DNA of 64,000 nucleotides from Photobacterium ganghwense (GTDB lineage: Bacteria > Pseudomonadota > Gammaproteobacteria > Enterobacterales > Vibrionaceae). Under the pieces are notes generated by a model that saw only the letters and a list, made by a program, of their open reading frames with translations, did not search any database and was not told where the DNA came from. Location: positions 682,001 to 746,000 of the forward strand of contig NZ_PYMI01000002.1 in assembly GCF_003025595.1 (NCBI RefSeq), written 5' to 3'. Shown one piece after another: positions 17,324 to 25,548 of this stretch. A program made the translations under genes and the position numbers. Each line of letters begins with the position of its first letter. The first letter of the stretch is position 1.

Positions 17324-19279
17324 TCACGGTGTCACAATGTTGAACCAGAAATCGAACTTATCCAACATGCCCACAAAGTCCTGGAATACCTGGCTGTCAC
17401 CGTTCACTTTAACATCCCCATCTGCGATGGCTTTTTCGAGGGTGATATTGCCTAGCTGAATATCATCCAGGGTCGACTTCGACAGGGTGAGGCTGGCATC
17501 GGCTTTATCTGCGACTTTGCTGGTATAGTTCAGCACTGAGTTTTCCATACTGAGTGTATATTTCTCTTTCAAATCGGTGAAATCGATATTGATGGAGAAT
17601 GTTTTACCGGCGGCTTTTTCCGGATTGATTCGCACAGACAGGTAATCAAACAGCATGGTAGGTGGCATGTTTTTGATAACGTCTGGTGAAGCGGTAACGA
17701 CCCCACCGGTGCTAGGAACACCGTTGCGAAGCTCAAAGGCCCCTTGTAGGTATTCGGAGCGCCATGGGCCGGATTCAGCCTGATAACCAAGCTGTTCATA
17801 GGTGTCAGCCAATAAGGCTTTGCCTTTCTCACTGTCAGGGTTGGCGAACACGACCTGTTTAAGCGCTTCGGCTACCCAGCGGTATTCACCTTTATCAAAG
17901 TCACTTTGGGCTTTTTGTAAGACCGCGTCTTCTCCTCCCATGTATTCAACGTATTTTTTGGCCGCATCGGCAGGAGGCAGGTTATTCAAATCAGAGGGAT
18001 TACCGTTATACCAGCCCATGTACCGTTGATACACGGCGCGACTGTTGTGGCGAAGCGTGCCGTAATAACCCCGGGTACTCCAATTTTTGTCTAATGATTC
18101 CGGGAAGGCGATCATTTCCGAAATTTCAGAACCGATATACCCCATGTTCATCAGTCGTACGGTCTGATCATGGGTATATTTGTACATGTCGCGCTGTTTT
18201 TTGAAGTAGTTAACAATGTCTTCCTTACCCCACATAGGCCAGTGGTGGCTCTGGAATTTGACTTCAACCTGATCGCCCCACTTTTCGATGGTTTCGTTCA
18301 GGAATGAGGACCAAATCAGGGCATCACGAACTTGCGCGCCACGCAGCGTCAGAATGTTATGCATCGTATTAGTGGTATTCTCTGCCATCCATAGTGCTTT
18401 TTTATCTGGGAACCAGGTATTCATTTCGGTGGGAGCTTCAGTTCCCGGGGTGTACTGGAATACCATTTTGATGCCATCAATTGTTCGTTCATCTCCGGTT
18501 TTGGTGATGGTATCAGTGGGCTTTATCAGAGTGGCGAGGCCGGTTGAGGTGGTTTGCCCTAGACCGCCGTTGACACCACCGAATTCGTTACGGGGTAACA
18601 ATGCGCCGTACATGTAAATCGCCCGTCGCCCCATGGCATTACCCGCGATAACGTTCTCTGATACCGCATGTTCAGTGAAATGGTCGGGGGCAAGAATCTG
18701 CACTTTACCGGCTGCGACATCTTCTTCGTTCACGATACCCCGCACGCCGCCAAAGTGGTCGATATGACTGTGACTGTAAATGACGGCAACGACCGGACGC
18801 TCGCCGAGTTGCTCATTGACGAAATCGAGTGCGGCTTTGGCGGTTTCCTGAGAAATCAGGGGATCAAACACAATCCACCCGGTTTCGCCTTTAATGAAGG
18901 TGATGTTTGATAAGTCGTAGCCACGAACCTGATAAATGCCATCGGTGACTTCGAACAGGCCATTAATCATGTTGAGCTGGGCATTACGCCACAAACTGGG
19001 ATTGACGCTGTCCGGGGCAGGTTTATCCAGACTGATGTATTTTTTGTAGGCTTCTAAATCCCAGACTACATCACCTTTGTCATTTTTAATTGTGACTGTA
19101 TCTTGCTTGGCGATTAAGCCTTTTTGGGCATTCTCAAAATCCTTTTTATCACTGAACGGAAGTGACTCAAGTAACGACTGATTAACCTGTTTTGTAGTGT
19201 CTGTTGCAGGCTTGGGGTCGGCGGCGTAAAGGCTTGTTGATATAGCCGTTACCAAGGTCGCCACTAGGAATCGTTTCAT
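17324..19279 (-). CDS. Exported alkylsulfatase, metallo-beta-lactamase fold (SdsA/YjcS-like)
   Basis: This 651-residue secreted hydrolase is expected to cleave sulfate from alkyl sulfates such as SDS. A signal peptide (MKRFLVATLVTAISTSLYA) precedes the MBL domain with zinc motif SHSHIDHFGG (about residue 175). Further metal ligands are in WMAENTTNTMHN and KFQSHHWPMWG. Then come an alkylsulfatase dimerisation domain (YRWVAEALKQVVFANPD) and an SCP2-like C-terminal domain (residues about 530-650), the order seen in SdsA1. ATG at 19279 follows GGAG by 8 bases. An AraC-type regulator lies upstream on the same strand, and a small exported protein follows. Family is firm; natural substrate and control are inference. 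Confidence 0.92.
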   Translation of the reverse strand: MKRFLVATLVTAISTSLYAADPKPATDTTKQVNQSLLESLPFSDKKDFENAQKGLIAKQDTVTIKNDKGDVVWDLEAYKKYISLDKPAPDSVNPSLWRNAQLNMINGLFEVTDGIYQVRGYDLSNITFIKGETGWIVFDPLISQETAKAALDFVNEQLGERPVVAVIYSHSHIDHFGGVRGIVNEEDVAAGKVQILAPDHFTEHAVSENVIAGNAMGRRAIYMYGALLPRNEFGGVNGGLGQTTSTGLATLIKPTDTITKTGDERTIDGIKMVFQYTPGTEAPTEMNTWFPDKKALWMAENTTNTMHNILTLRGAQVRDALIWSSFLNETIEKWGDQVEVKFQSHHWPMWGKEDIVNYFKKQRDMYKYTHDQTVRLMNMGYIGSEISEMIAFPESLDKNWSTRGYYGTLRHNSRAVYQRYMGWYNGNPSDLNNLPPADAAKKYVEYMGGEDAVLQKAQSDFDKGEYRWVAEALKQVVFANPDSEKGKALLADTYEQLGYQAESGPWRSEYLQGAFELRNGVPSTGGVVTASPDVIKNMPPTMLFDYLSVRINPEKAAGKTFSINIDFTDLKEKYTLSMENSVLNYTSKVADKADASLTLSKSTLDDIQLGNITLEKAIADGDVKVNGDSQVFQDFVGMLDKFDFWFNIVTP

Positions 19280-19758
19280 TATCAAAACTCCTTTAAAAGA
19301 GGGAGAGCTTTAACGCTGTTTATTAAACCTAGTCGAAAATTGAAATTGTGTACCCAGAACGTATTATTTGTTTCTGATAAGTGTCTGGAATAATTACGTT
19401 GATACTTCGCGATTCAGTCTGTGTTGTGGCAGCTTTAAACAAGCTGAAACTTCCCGAGAAAACGTTTGTGGGGATGTTCTGTTGGTGAGGATGCTTTTTG
19501 ATGAGTGTGCGCTTTGAGGTCGTCTTATCCCTCGTTTACTTTACTGCCGTTCACGCACTGGGGGGCATTTTATTACAGCCCAAAGCGCTATCTGTTAGGA
19601 ATCTGACTGTTAGGAACCTGATTGGCTCAGATATTGCTAGCTCAGAGCTCAGTTGACATAGAGCTTTGTCATCTTAGGGCTTTGTCATTTTAGAACTTTG
19701 TCGGCTCAAAACGTAGTCAGTTAAGAACGTAGTCGGATCAGAGCAGGAACGGCCAACA
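19280..19758. promoter_or_regulatory. Spacer between the AraC-type regulator and the alkylsulfatase gene
   Basis: A 479-bp region holding the alkylsulfatase promoter. Its part nearest the regulator stop is made of degenerate 15- and 16-bp tandem repeats (19593-19739). No coding frame is visible. Confidence 0.55.
19593..19739. repeat. Degenerate tandem array, 15-bp then 16-bp units
   Basis: Four 15-bp units (19593-19652, in two related pairs: TGTTAGGAATCTGAC-like and TAGCTCAGAGCTCAG-like) and a 7-base joint precede five 16-bp units (19660-19739) such as AGAGCTTTGTCATCTT, AGGGCTTTGTCATTTT and AGAACGTAGTCGGATC. The 16-bp phase is kept without slips. Confidence 0.75.
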
Positions 19759-20550
19759 TTATCCTTTTGTCGGAGCGAACTTTTGCCTGTACTGCTCCGG
19801 TGTGCATTGGGCATGTTTCTTAAAAAGCGTAATGAAAGGGGAGGCCTGATGATAGCCCAGCGTCAGTGCAATTTCTTTTACAGACAACCCTTTGCGTAAT
19901 AGCTGTAGCGAATAAAGAAACTTGCGCCGTTGACGCCACTCAGTAAAACTCATTCCCAATTTATCCTTGCAATGGCGAGCCAGAGTGCGTTCGGTCGTAT
20001 GAAGCTCATCTGCCCAGTCTTTCAGGTTTTTATCCGTGGTCGGGTGACGTTCCAGTTCGTTCAAAATGGGTTGGAGTAATTTATCGTCACTGGTAGGTAA
20101 AAACTGCTCGTGTTCTTTCGCCTGATAAACCTGATCTAACAGCACACTCACCAAGCGCTTGTCTTGTTCTGTTTCCGGCACTCGGATACGTCGGTTGCTC
20201 AAATCGGTAATAATGGCTTCCATAATCGGGCTGACTTCCAGCAGGCAGGTATATGACGGCATGGGAGCTGACAGAGCTTCACAAATATTCATCGAGCAGT
20301 AATTCAGGCTGCGTCGCATGTAGCTTTCATGCGGAATACCCGCAGGCACCCAAACGGCATACTGAGAAGGTGAAAGAAAGCGTTTGCTCTCAGCTTTTAG
20401 TTCTAGAATGCCGCCGTTGATGATCTGCAATTGTCCCCACGGATGGCTGTGGTTCGGCGTTGATGTGTTAGGTAAAAACACCTCATGGCCGAAGAAGACT
20501 TCTCCGGGCGGGCAATGATTATCGTAAAGTGGCTGGTAAACGTTGCTCAT
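19759..20550 (-). CDS. AraC-family transcriptional regulator with cupin-like sensor
   Basis: This 263-residue regulator has an N-terminal cupin/AraC-binding domain (NHSHPWGQLQIINGGILEL; YAVWVPAGIPHES). The C-terminal AraC double helix-turn-helix is around residues 160-255 (LKDWADELHTTERTLARHCK; LLRKGLSVKEIALTLGYHQASPFITLFKK). It lies upstream of and co-oriented with the alkylsulfatase gene and diverges from the DUF4382 lipoprotein, either of which could be its target. The ATG at 20550 has only a weak ribosome site. Confidence 0.88.
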   Translation of the reverse strand: MSNVYQPLYDNHCPPGEVFFGHEVFLPNTSTPNHSHPWGQLQIINGGILELKAESKRFLSPSQYAVWVPAGIPHESYMRRSLNYCSMNICEALSAPMPSYTCLLEVSPIMEAIITDLSNRRIRVPETEQDKRLVSVLLDQVYQAKEHEQFLPTSDDKLLQPILNELERHPTTDKNLKDWADELHTTERTLARHCKDKLGMSFTEWRQRRKFLYSLQLLRKGLSVKEIALTLGYHQASPFITLFKKHAQCTPEQYRQKFAPTKG

Positions 20551-20797
20551 AATGAACCAAAGATGAGAGGAAACACTGGTACGTTACTGCTCGAATATGA
20601 GGTTGGCAAGTGCATTTTATTATGCGCTTTTGGTCTTTGCGGCTGGTTGAATAAGCGGTGAGTCAGTTGCTTTCTTCAATGTGCATTTTTTGCCAGAGAT
20701 ATCACTTATTGTGTCATTTGTTTGTTAATTCAATCTGGCGTATTTGAAAACGGAAACAGAGAGCCTTTAGACTTTCATCATAAAAGGAGATTGATTG

Positions 20798-21781
20798 ATG
20801 AATATCTACAAAACAGTACCTGTGTTTGCAACGGCCCTTCTGCTTTCAGCGTGTGGCAGTGATGGTGGCGATGGCGCGACCGCGGCTGGGGGTTCAACCG
20901 CTAAAGTGTCTTTTAGTGTCTCAGATGCCCCGGTTGACTCGCTATGGGATGTGACTATCGCGTTTGACCAGCTAGAACTCAAACATGAAAATGGCCAGTC
21001 CTATTTCATCGATGTTGACACGGACAGCGATGGCAACGATTACCAGCAGTTGAATCTTTTGGATTACCAGGGGACAGACTCTAAGCTGATTATTACCTCT
21101 CAAGAACTGCCGGTTGGTACTTACAAAGAGCTGATTATTCATACCAAACCAGGAAATATGAACTGGGTTGATGGTGGCGATGGCCACTATGATTTAAAAA
21201 TTCCGAGTAATAAGCTTCGTCTGGGTGGGTTTGAAGTTGATGCCGAAGCTGTTCAGAGCTTCACGATTGAATTTGATCTGCGCAAATCTCTGGTGTTACG
21301 TGGCAACGAGTCAAACAACAACGGCTTTAACCTGAAACCACATGGCGTGACTATTATTGATAATCAGGCGGCGGCTTCCTTGTGGGGTAAAGTCGATGTT
21401 AACCTGTTTTCTATGGGGGAATGTCTGGCGGAGTCCGGTAACTACGTTTACCTGTACGAAGGGCATGGTCATACTGATAGCATGCTGAGCGACAATATGG
21501 ATCCTAACGATGAGTATTTCGATTCAGCCCGTCCGTTGCCTGACAACGCTGTAATGCCATATGCGTCGGCCAGCGTTGATGTGGATGGTTCTTATGCCTT
21601 CGGTTATCTGCCGGGCGGTAACTACACCGTCGCATTCACTTGTAATGCCGAAGATGATGATCCGGTGAATTATGACGAAAACATCATCATTGAGAATCCG
21701 CAAGGGCAACGTAAAGAAATCACGCTGGATCCGATGAAGGAAACCGAGCTGAACTTTGTGGAATCGGACAGCCTGCTGTAA
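20798..21781 (+). CDS. DUF4382 domain lipoprotein
   Basis: This 327-residue lipoprotein has lipobox LLLSAC followed by a Gly/Asp-rich linker. The DUF4382 region is visible as VSFSVSDAPVDSLWDVTIAFDQLELKH and LPVGTYKELIIHTKP. The C-terminal part is rich in acidic residues and ends in a carboxypeptidase-regulatory-like fold (SYAFGYLPGGNYTVAFTC). Such proteins are lipid-anchored, and their function is unknown. ATG at 20798 lies 7 bases after AAAGGAGA; the preceding in-frame TTG is unlikely to be used. Convergent with the next gene across a bidirectional terminator. Confidence 0.85.
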   Translation: MNIYKTVPVFATALLLSACGSDGGDGATAAGGSTAKVSFSVSDAPVDSLWDVTIAFDQLELKHENGQSYFIDVDTDSDGNDYQQLNLLDYQGTDSKLIITSQELPVGTYKELIIHTKPGNMNWVDGGDGHYDLKIPSNKLRLGGFEVDAEAVQSFTIEFDLRKSLVLRGNESNNNGFNLKPHGVTIIDNQAAASLWGKVDVNLFSMGECLAESGNYVYLYEGHGHTDSMLSDNMDPNDEYFDSARPLPDNAVMPYASASVDVDGSYAFGYLPGGNYTVAFTCNAEDDDPVNYDENIIIENPQGQRKEITLDPMKETELNFVESDSLL

Positions 21782-21870
21782 CGGATGCAGGGTCACGCAG
21801 TGGATTTTGGACTCGTTTGACGGTAGCCGGTAAAACGTCGGCAGCCAATTCAAACGGCTTGAAACATGTA

Positions 21871-21893
21871 AAAAAGCGCCTTCGGGCGCTTTT
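21871..21893. terminator. Bidirectional terminator between convergent genes
   Basis: AAAAGCGCC-TTCG-GGCGCTTTT hairpin with an A run on the left and a T run on the right. It can stop the DUF4382 gene from the left and the DUF4336 gene from the right. Confidence 0.9.
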
Positions 21894-21940
21894 GTGCTTT
21901 GTAGGGTAGAAGAGTAAATGCGGGCCTTAACAATAACTCG

Positions 21941-22630
21941 TTACACCTTTAACCAGCTGAAAGAGTGTTTTAAAAACGCGGTGGCATTATCTAGGATGAT
22001 CTCGCCGTGGGCCAGGACAATACGTTTCGGCTGCCAGGCCAGAATGTGCAGCATATGAGCACGGGCTTCCTGTTTTCGACACATAAAACTGAGCCGCCAG
22101 TCGATGGGCATTTTACCGTTTGGGGCCAAAATACCCGTGCCTTTTGCCAGTATTCGCTGCCAGGCATTAAACGCGTCTGGTGAGAAGTTTTCAATGAGGT
22201 CGGTAACGATAAGGGTTTGACTGGGGGAGTGAAAAAACACGCACTCTTGCATGACAGGGGAGCCGGTAAACAGCACTTGGTGGATTTCCTGTGACCACGG
22301 GTACGTTTCCTTGGTGACCAGTTCTCCGGTGAAAGAAAGATCCTGCCGTTTTGCTATCACTTCCTGTGTGCCATAGGTGTCGGCTTGAGGAAAAGCCGTT
22401 TGCCACTCCTCCAGGAAAAGGTGATGTAAATGGTTGGGCGCAATCAGATATCGAACGTCTCCCAGCTCATTCAGAGCCTGATACAGGTCTGCGGACAGCT
22501 TGATGGGGCTGTGAATCCAGAGACTGCCGTCGTCGAGCTTCACTACTGTCATGCGAGTGGAGTAGGGAAGCGTAAAAAACGGCACTGTTCCGCCGTCTGC
22601 GATCCATATTCGTTCGTCGAGCGCTTCCAT
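21941..22630 (-). CDS. DUF4336 family protein (MBL-like fold)
   Basis: This 229-residue cytoplasmic protein matches the DUF4336 group, distant relatives of metallo-beta-lactamases. Visible features are MTVVKLDDGSLWIHSPIKL, YLIAPNHLHHLFLEEWQTAFP (a histidine cluster in place of a full HxHxDH motif) and VLAHGEIILDN near the C-terminus. The incomplete metal motif leaves enzyme activity uncertain. ATG at 22630 follows AGGAGAG. It is the last of three minus-strand genes (23681 to 21941) that might be cotranscribed. Confidence 0.8.
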   Translation of the reverse strand: MEALDERIWIADGGTVPFFTLPYSTRMTVVKLDDGSLWIHSPIKLSADLYQALNELGDVRYLIAPNHLHHLFLEEWQTAFPQADTYGTQEVIAKRQDLSFTGELVTKETYPWSQEIHQVLFTGSPVMQECVFFHSPSQTLIVTDLIENFSPDAFNAWQRILAKGTGILAPNGKMPIDWRLSFMCRKQEARAHMLHILAWQPKRIVLAHGEIILDNATAFLKHSFSWLKV

Positions 22631-22704
22631 GTCTTCTCTCCTGCTACCGGATGTTACCCTTCCGGCTGTCACATCCTGTTTGTCTCACCGAGTCTGATAC
22701 TGAC

Positions 22705-22758
22705 GCGTTGCTTTCATCAGGTTTTATGCTTCCATCGGACTTTATGTTTCCATCAGAC
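22705..22758. repeat. Three tandem 18-bp degenerate repeats
   Basis: GCGTTGCTTTCATCAGGT (22705-22722), TTTATGCTTCCATCGGAC (22723-22740) and TTTATGTTTCCATCAGAC (22741-22758). The last two differ at two positions. They lie in the spacer just upstream of the DUF4336 gene. Confidence 0.8.
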
Positions 22759-22804
22759 AATAATGAGCCCATCTGTACAATGCCGGTCTCATGAAAGGAA
22801 GCGG

Positions 22805-23137
22805 TTAGTCCAGGGCAGCTCGCAGCTGATGTGTTTCCAGCCAGAATGTTTCCTGACAACGGTTATAAAAAGTTTTGCGTTTAGGCGAAACCAGGTTTAG
22901 GTTGTCGAGCACTTCATAGGTGACCCAGCATTCATCACAGGATTGCTCCGTTAATTCTGTGCTGTTTTCAATGGTGTAGCGAATGACAACCCCGTTCTCG
23001 AAGGTGTAAACAGTCTCCTGCTCTTCGACTTCAATGTCTGCCTCTTTTTCCATTCGGGTATGAGAAACAGCGTTGGTGATCGCGAAGCGCGCGTCTGGCT
23101 GATGAATGGCAAGGATGTAACTTGATAAGTTTTCCAT
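22805..23137 (-). CDS. Small acidic protein of unknown function
   Basis: This 110-residue protein has no signal peptide or membrane segment. It is acidic (EKEADIEVEEQETVYTFENG) with a CDEC pair (SCDECWVTYEVLD) and a basic C-terminal third (SPKRKTFYNRCQETFWLE). ATG at 23137 has AAGGG upstream. The CxxC-like group could bind a metal, but that is speculation. It sits between the lipoprotein gene and the DUF4336 gene on the same strand. Confidence 0.6.
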   Translation of the reverse strand: MENLSSYILAIHQPDARFAITNAVSHTRMEKEADIEVEEQETVYTFENGVVIRYTIENSTELTEQSCDECWVTYEVLDNLNLVSPKRKTFYNRCQETFWLETHQLRAALD

Positions 23138-23222
23138 AAAGGGACCCTTCTATTGTCATTAATATGTGAAGCGTCAGTTTCTGGTGTCTTCTGTGGTCAG
23201 GGACAGGCACTACGCTAGGTGG

Positions 23223-23681
23223 TTACTTATTGTTGCTTGTATCAGTCTGTTTCAGGGTATAGCTGACGTTGCCATTGTCATAAATAGTAAACGTCCAGAT
23301 ATCATTATTGATAAAATACTGAAAGCTTTTACCGTTGTTGCTCGTTTGCGGTGACGCGTCAGATGCTGCTTGATCCGCGACCGGTGTTAACCGGCTGATG
23401 AATTCAGTTAAAGCCTGTTCAGGAAGATGAAAATACCCTTCCGCAGTATTCTTATCGAGCTGATTGGACGCATGTATCTCTGTCGCACTGTCAGGCAAAA
23501 TGCCAGGTAACCAACCCCGTTCAAATAAGCCAGCCTGAACCGCGTCGGTGTAGTTGTCATAGTGCTCGTTAACAACGTCGCTGCAGCCAATAATAAGAGC
23601 CATGCACAACCAGCATAAAGTGCGTATTGCCACGCCCACTATTTTTCTATCGTCTCGCTGACTAAAAAGTTGTTTTCTCAC
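23223..23681 (-). CDS. Small putative lipoprotein
   Basis: This 152-residue protein starts at a GTG (23681) with AAGAG upstream. A long basic N-terminus precedes a hydrophobic stretch and lipobox LIIGC. The mature part includes HYDNYTDAVQAGLFERGWLPGILPDSATEIHAS, a segment seen in uncharacterised periplasmic or lipoprotein families. The end is polar (KQTDTSNNK). Likely first gene of the minus-strand group down to 21941. Confidence 0.65.
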   Translation of the reverse strand: MRKQLFSQRDDRKIVGVAIRTLCWLCMALIIGCSDVVNEHYDNYTDAVQAGLFERGWLPGILPDSATEIHASNQLDKNTAEGYFHLPEQALTEFISRLTPVADQAASDASPQTSNNGKSFQYFINNDIWTFTIYDNGNVSYTLKQTDTSNNK

Positions 23682-24062
23682 CGATAACTCTTAAATTTTC
23701 AATGGTATGCCTGTCTTCACACGTAGCCTCTTCCATTGTGAGCGTCAACGCGAAACACTAGATTCAGCTAGTTGGTACCTAGTCATCAGCAAGTCGGCAT
23801 CGAAATCGACTGCTAGCTCACTTCATGGCGGAGTCCTGAGCCTCTTTTCATGAATATGTCGTAAACACCGTGTTTTCGCTATACCGTTACAACTACATTT
23901 CGTTTTTCTGTCAAAAAATTGACAAATGGCATCTGACGCCGCTCGTTTGTGCTGCGGCTACCTTCATGTAGCCAGCGATTTTTAGGTTGGTCAGGACACC
24001 TATATGTCGCGTGAGATCTCCGCTTTTCCTGGCCGCTTTAATCAGTTGCTTTTTTAGTTACT
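23682..24062. other. Spacer without recognisable genes
   Basis: 381 bp between a GNAT gene and the lipoprotein gene, both on the minus strand. It should hold the lipoprotein promoter. No stem-loop, RNA gene or coding frame stood out. Confidence 0.4.
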
Positions 24063-24578
24063 TCAATCAACCGCATCAACTAAGGAAATCTGGTATTTAC
24101 CCAATTTTGTTGGTGACTCATCGTATCCGGTGAAGCGGGCTCCTGCATGCAGGGCAACGGCAATGCTGGCCTTGTTTTCATCATGGCAGCGCAGCTCTAC
24201 GATTTTTGCCGTTGTCTGTTGAGTCAGATACGCAATAGCCTCTTTCAAAATCTGGCGGACAATGCCTTTCCCTCTGGCTTCGATAGTCAACCAATAACCT
24301 ATTTCAGCGACCTTTTTCACCGGGTGAATCCCTTTAATACCGAAAACTCCGCAAAATGTCTGACCATCATAAATAGCAAACCAAAGTGCACCCGCGGTAT
24401 TCGAATGTGTTCTGGCCAGAATGTAGGCTTGAGCCTGATAGGGGGCTTTGACGGTATTTACCCAAGGCAGAAACTTGCCAAGATCTTCTCGACTGGCGTT
24501 GACCGCAGCCAGCAAGGGTTGAGCATGGCGGAGATTTAATGGCTGTAATGTCAGTGTCTGAGAAATCGAGAGTTTCAT
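24063..24578 (-). CDS. GNAT acetyltransferase, RimJ/RimL type
   Basis: This 171-residue protein has the N-terminal strand pattern of RimL-like GNATs (LTLQPLNLRHAQPLLAAVN) and a cofactor-binding stretch IGYWLTIEARGKGIVRQILKEAI in which ARGKGI matches the acetyl-CoA P-loop (Q/RxxGxG/A). ELRCHDENKASIAVALHAGARFTG is the typical final motif. It acetylates an amine, possibly a ribosomal protein or small molecule. AGGACG precedes the ATG at 24578. Confidence 0.85.
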   Translation of the reverse strand: MKLSISQTLTLQPLNLRHAQPLLAAVNASREDLGKFLPWVNTVKAPYQAQAYILARTHSNTAGALWFAIYDGQTFCGVFGIKGIHPVKKVAEIGYWLTIEARGKGIVRQILKEAIAYLTQQTTAKIVELRCHDENKASIAVALHAGARFTGYDESPTKLGKYQISLVDAVD

Positions 24579-24689
24579 GTCGTCCTGTCAGGTATGGCGG
24601 CATCCAGCCGGTTCCCATCATTTGTGTGCTGATTTCCAGTTGACGTCCGTTACGGCGTCATCGTTGTTAGTGCCTTTGGCTGTGCATGC

Positions 24690-25202
24690 CTAAATGCTGG
24701 TTAGCTGGTGTGTGTCTGATGGCTCAGTGCGCCACTGTCGGAGATCAATGGTCAGTTTCATCGGTATATCCACCATGCCGTGACGATGGCGAATGCCCTC
24801 GGTGCGAGCAAAGCCCAACTTGCGATATAGCCCTTCAGCGTGCAGGGCAGAGTTCACGGTGAATTCACCGTTATGCTCAGAAGTCAGCGTTTCATGGAGT
24901 ATGGCTTGCCAGAGTTGACGGGCAATACCCTGTTTACCGAAATTTTCGTGAACAAAAAGGTGATATAGGTGCGAGCGATCTCTGAGTCCCGCAGTGGCAA
25001 TAAGCTGTTGATCAGGGCCGTCTATTACCAGGTATAAAAAACCGTCTTGGAGATTCTGTTGGATGGCCTGTTCAGACATGGAGGCTAAAAGGTGAGCGTG
25101 CACTTGCGGTTCACACGTTGGAAGGATGAACTTTTTAGCTAAGGATTGGAGTAACTCACTGATCCTGCTGGCATCTTCGGGTATCGCTTTTCTTATATCC
25201 AT
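24690..25202 (-). CDS. GNAT acetyltransferase
   Basis: This 170-residue N-acetyltransferase begins DIRKAIPEDASRISELL. Its acetyl-CoA site is LFVHENFGKQGIARQLWQAI, where GKQGIA is the P-loop. SALHAEGLYRKLGFARTEG is the end motif. Its substrate is unknown. It precedes the other GNAT gene on the same strand by 111 bp, but the two are not close relatives. Confidence 0.85.
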   Translation of the reverse strand: MDIRKAIPEDASRISELLQSLAKKFILPTCEPQVHAHLLASMSEQAIQQNLQDGFLYLVIDGPDQQLIATAGLRDRSHLYHLFVHENFGKQGIARQLWQAILHETLTSEHNGEFTVNSALHAEGLYRKLGFARTEGIRHRHGMVDIPMKLTIDLRQWRTEPSDTHQLTSI

Positions 25203-25548
25203 CTTTCCGTGAACCGATTGCGGATAAAGCCGCTATTGATAAATCAGACCAAAAAGCATCCACTTTTTGGCATTTTTTATTGTTACCTTACTGATTACAA
25301 AATAAAAAATAAGGTAATTGTCACTATAAAAAACCAGTCCGAAGACCTGCAATGACTAAGTTATGACACCGGCAGCATAGTTTGGCAAGCGCAATTGTTG
25401 ATTGTGACCATTAATTTAATTGAAGGGGAAAAATCCATACAAAAAGTTACTCGACTTTTGGCATAAGGGTAAGATAATGCTCTTATTTGAACGGTGTTTA
25501 AAATTTTGTGGTCACAAGTTTGTCACCACCATGTCTTCAAGGAGCCTC
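25203..25548. promoter_or_regulatory. Divergent spacer between the GNAT and M16 genes
   Basis: 346 AT-rich bases between divergent genes, expected to hold both promoters. The M16 reading frame extends into it (to a TTG at 25420), but the signal peptide and ribosome site place the start at 25549. Confidence 0.45.

Noticed and set aside
19593-19739. Possible CRISPR array
   Set aside because: Units are contiguous without unique spacers, short and degenerate, and no cas gene is present. The same applies to the other arrays.
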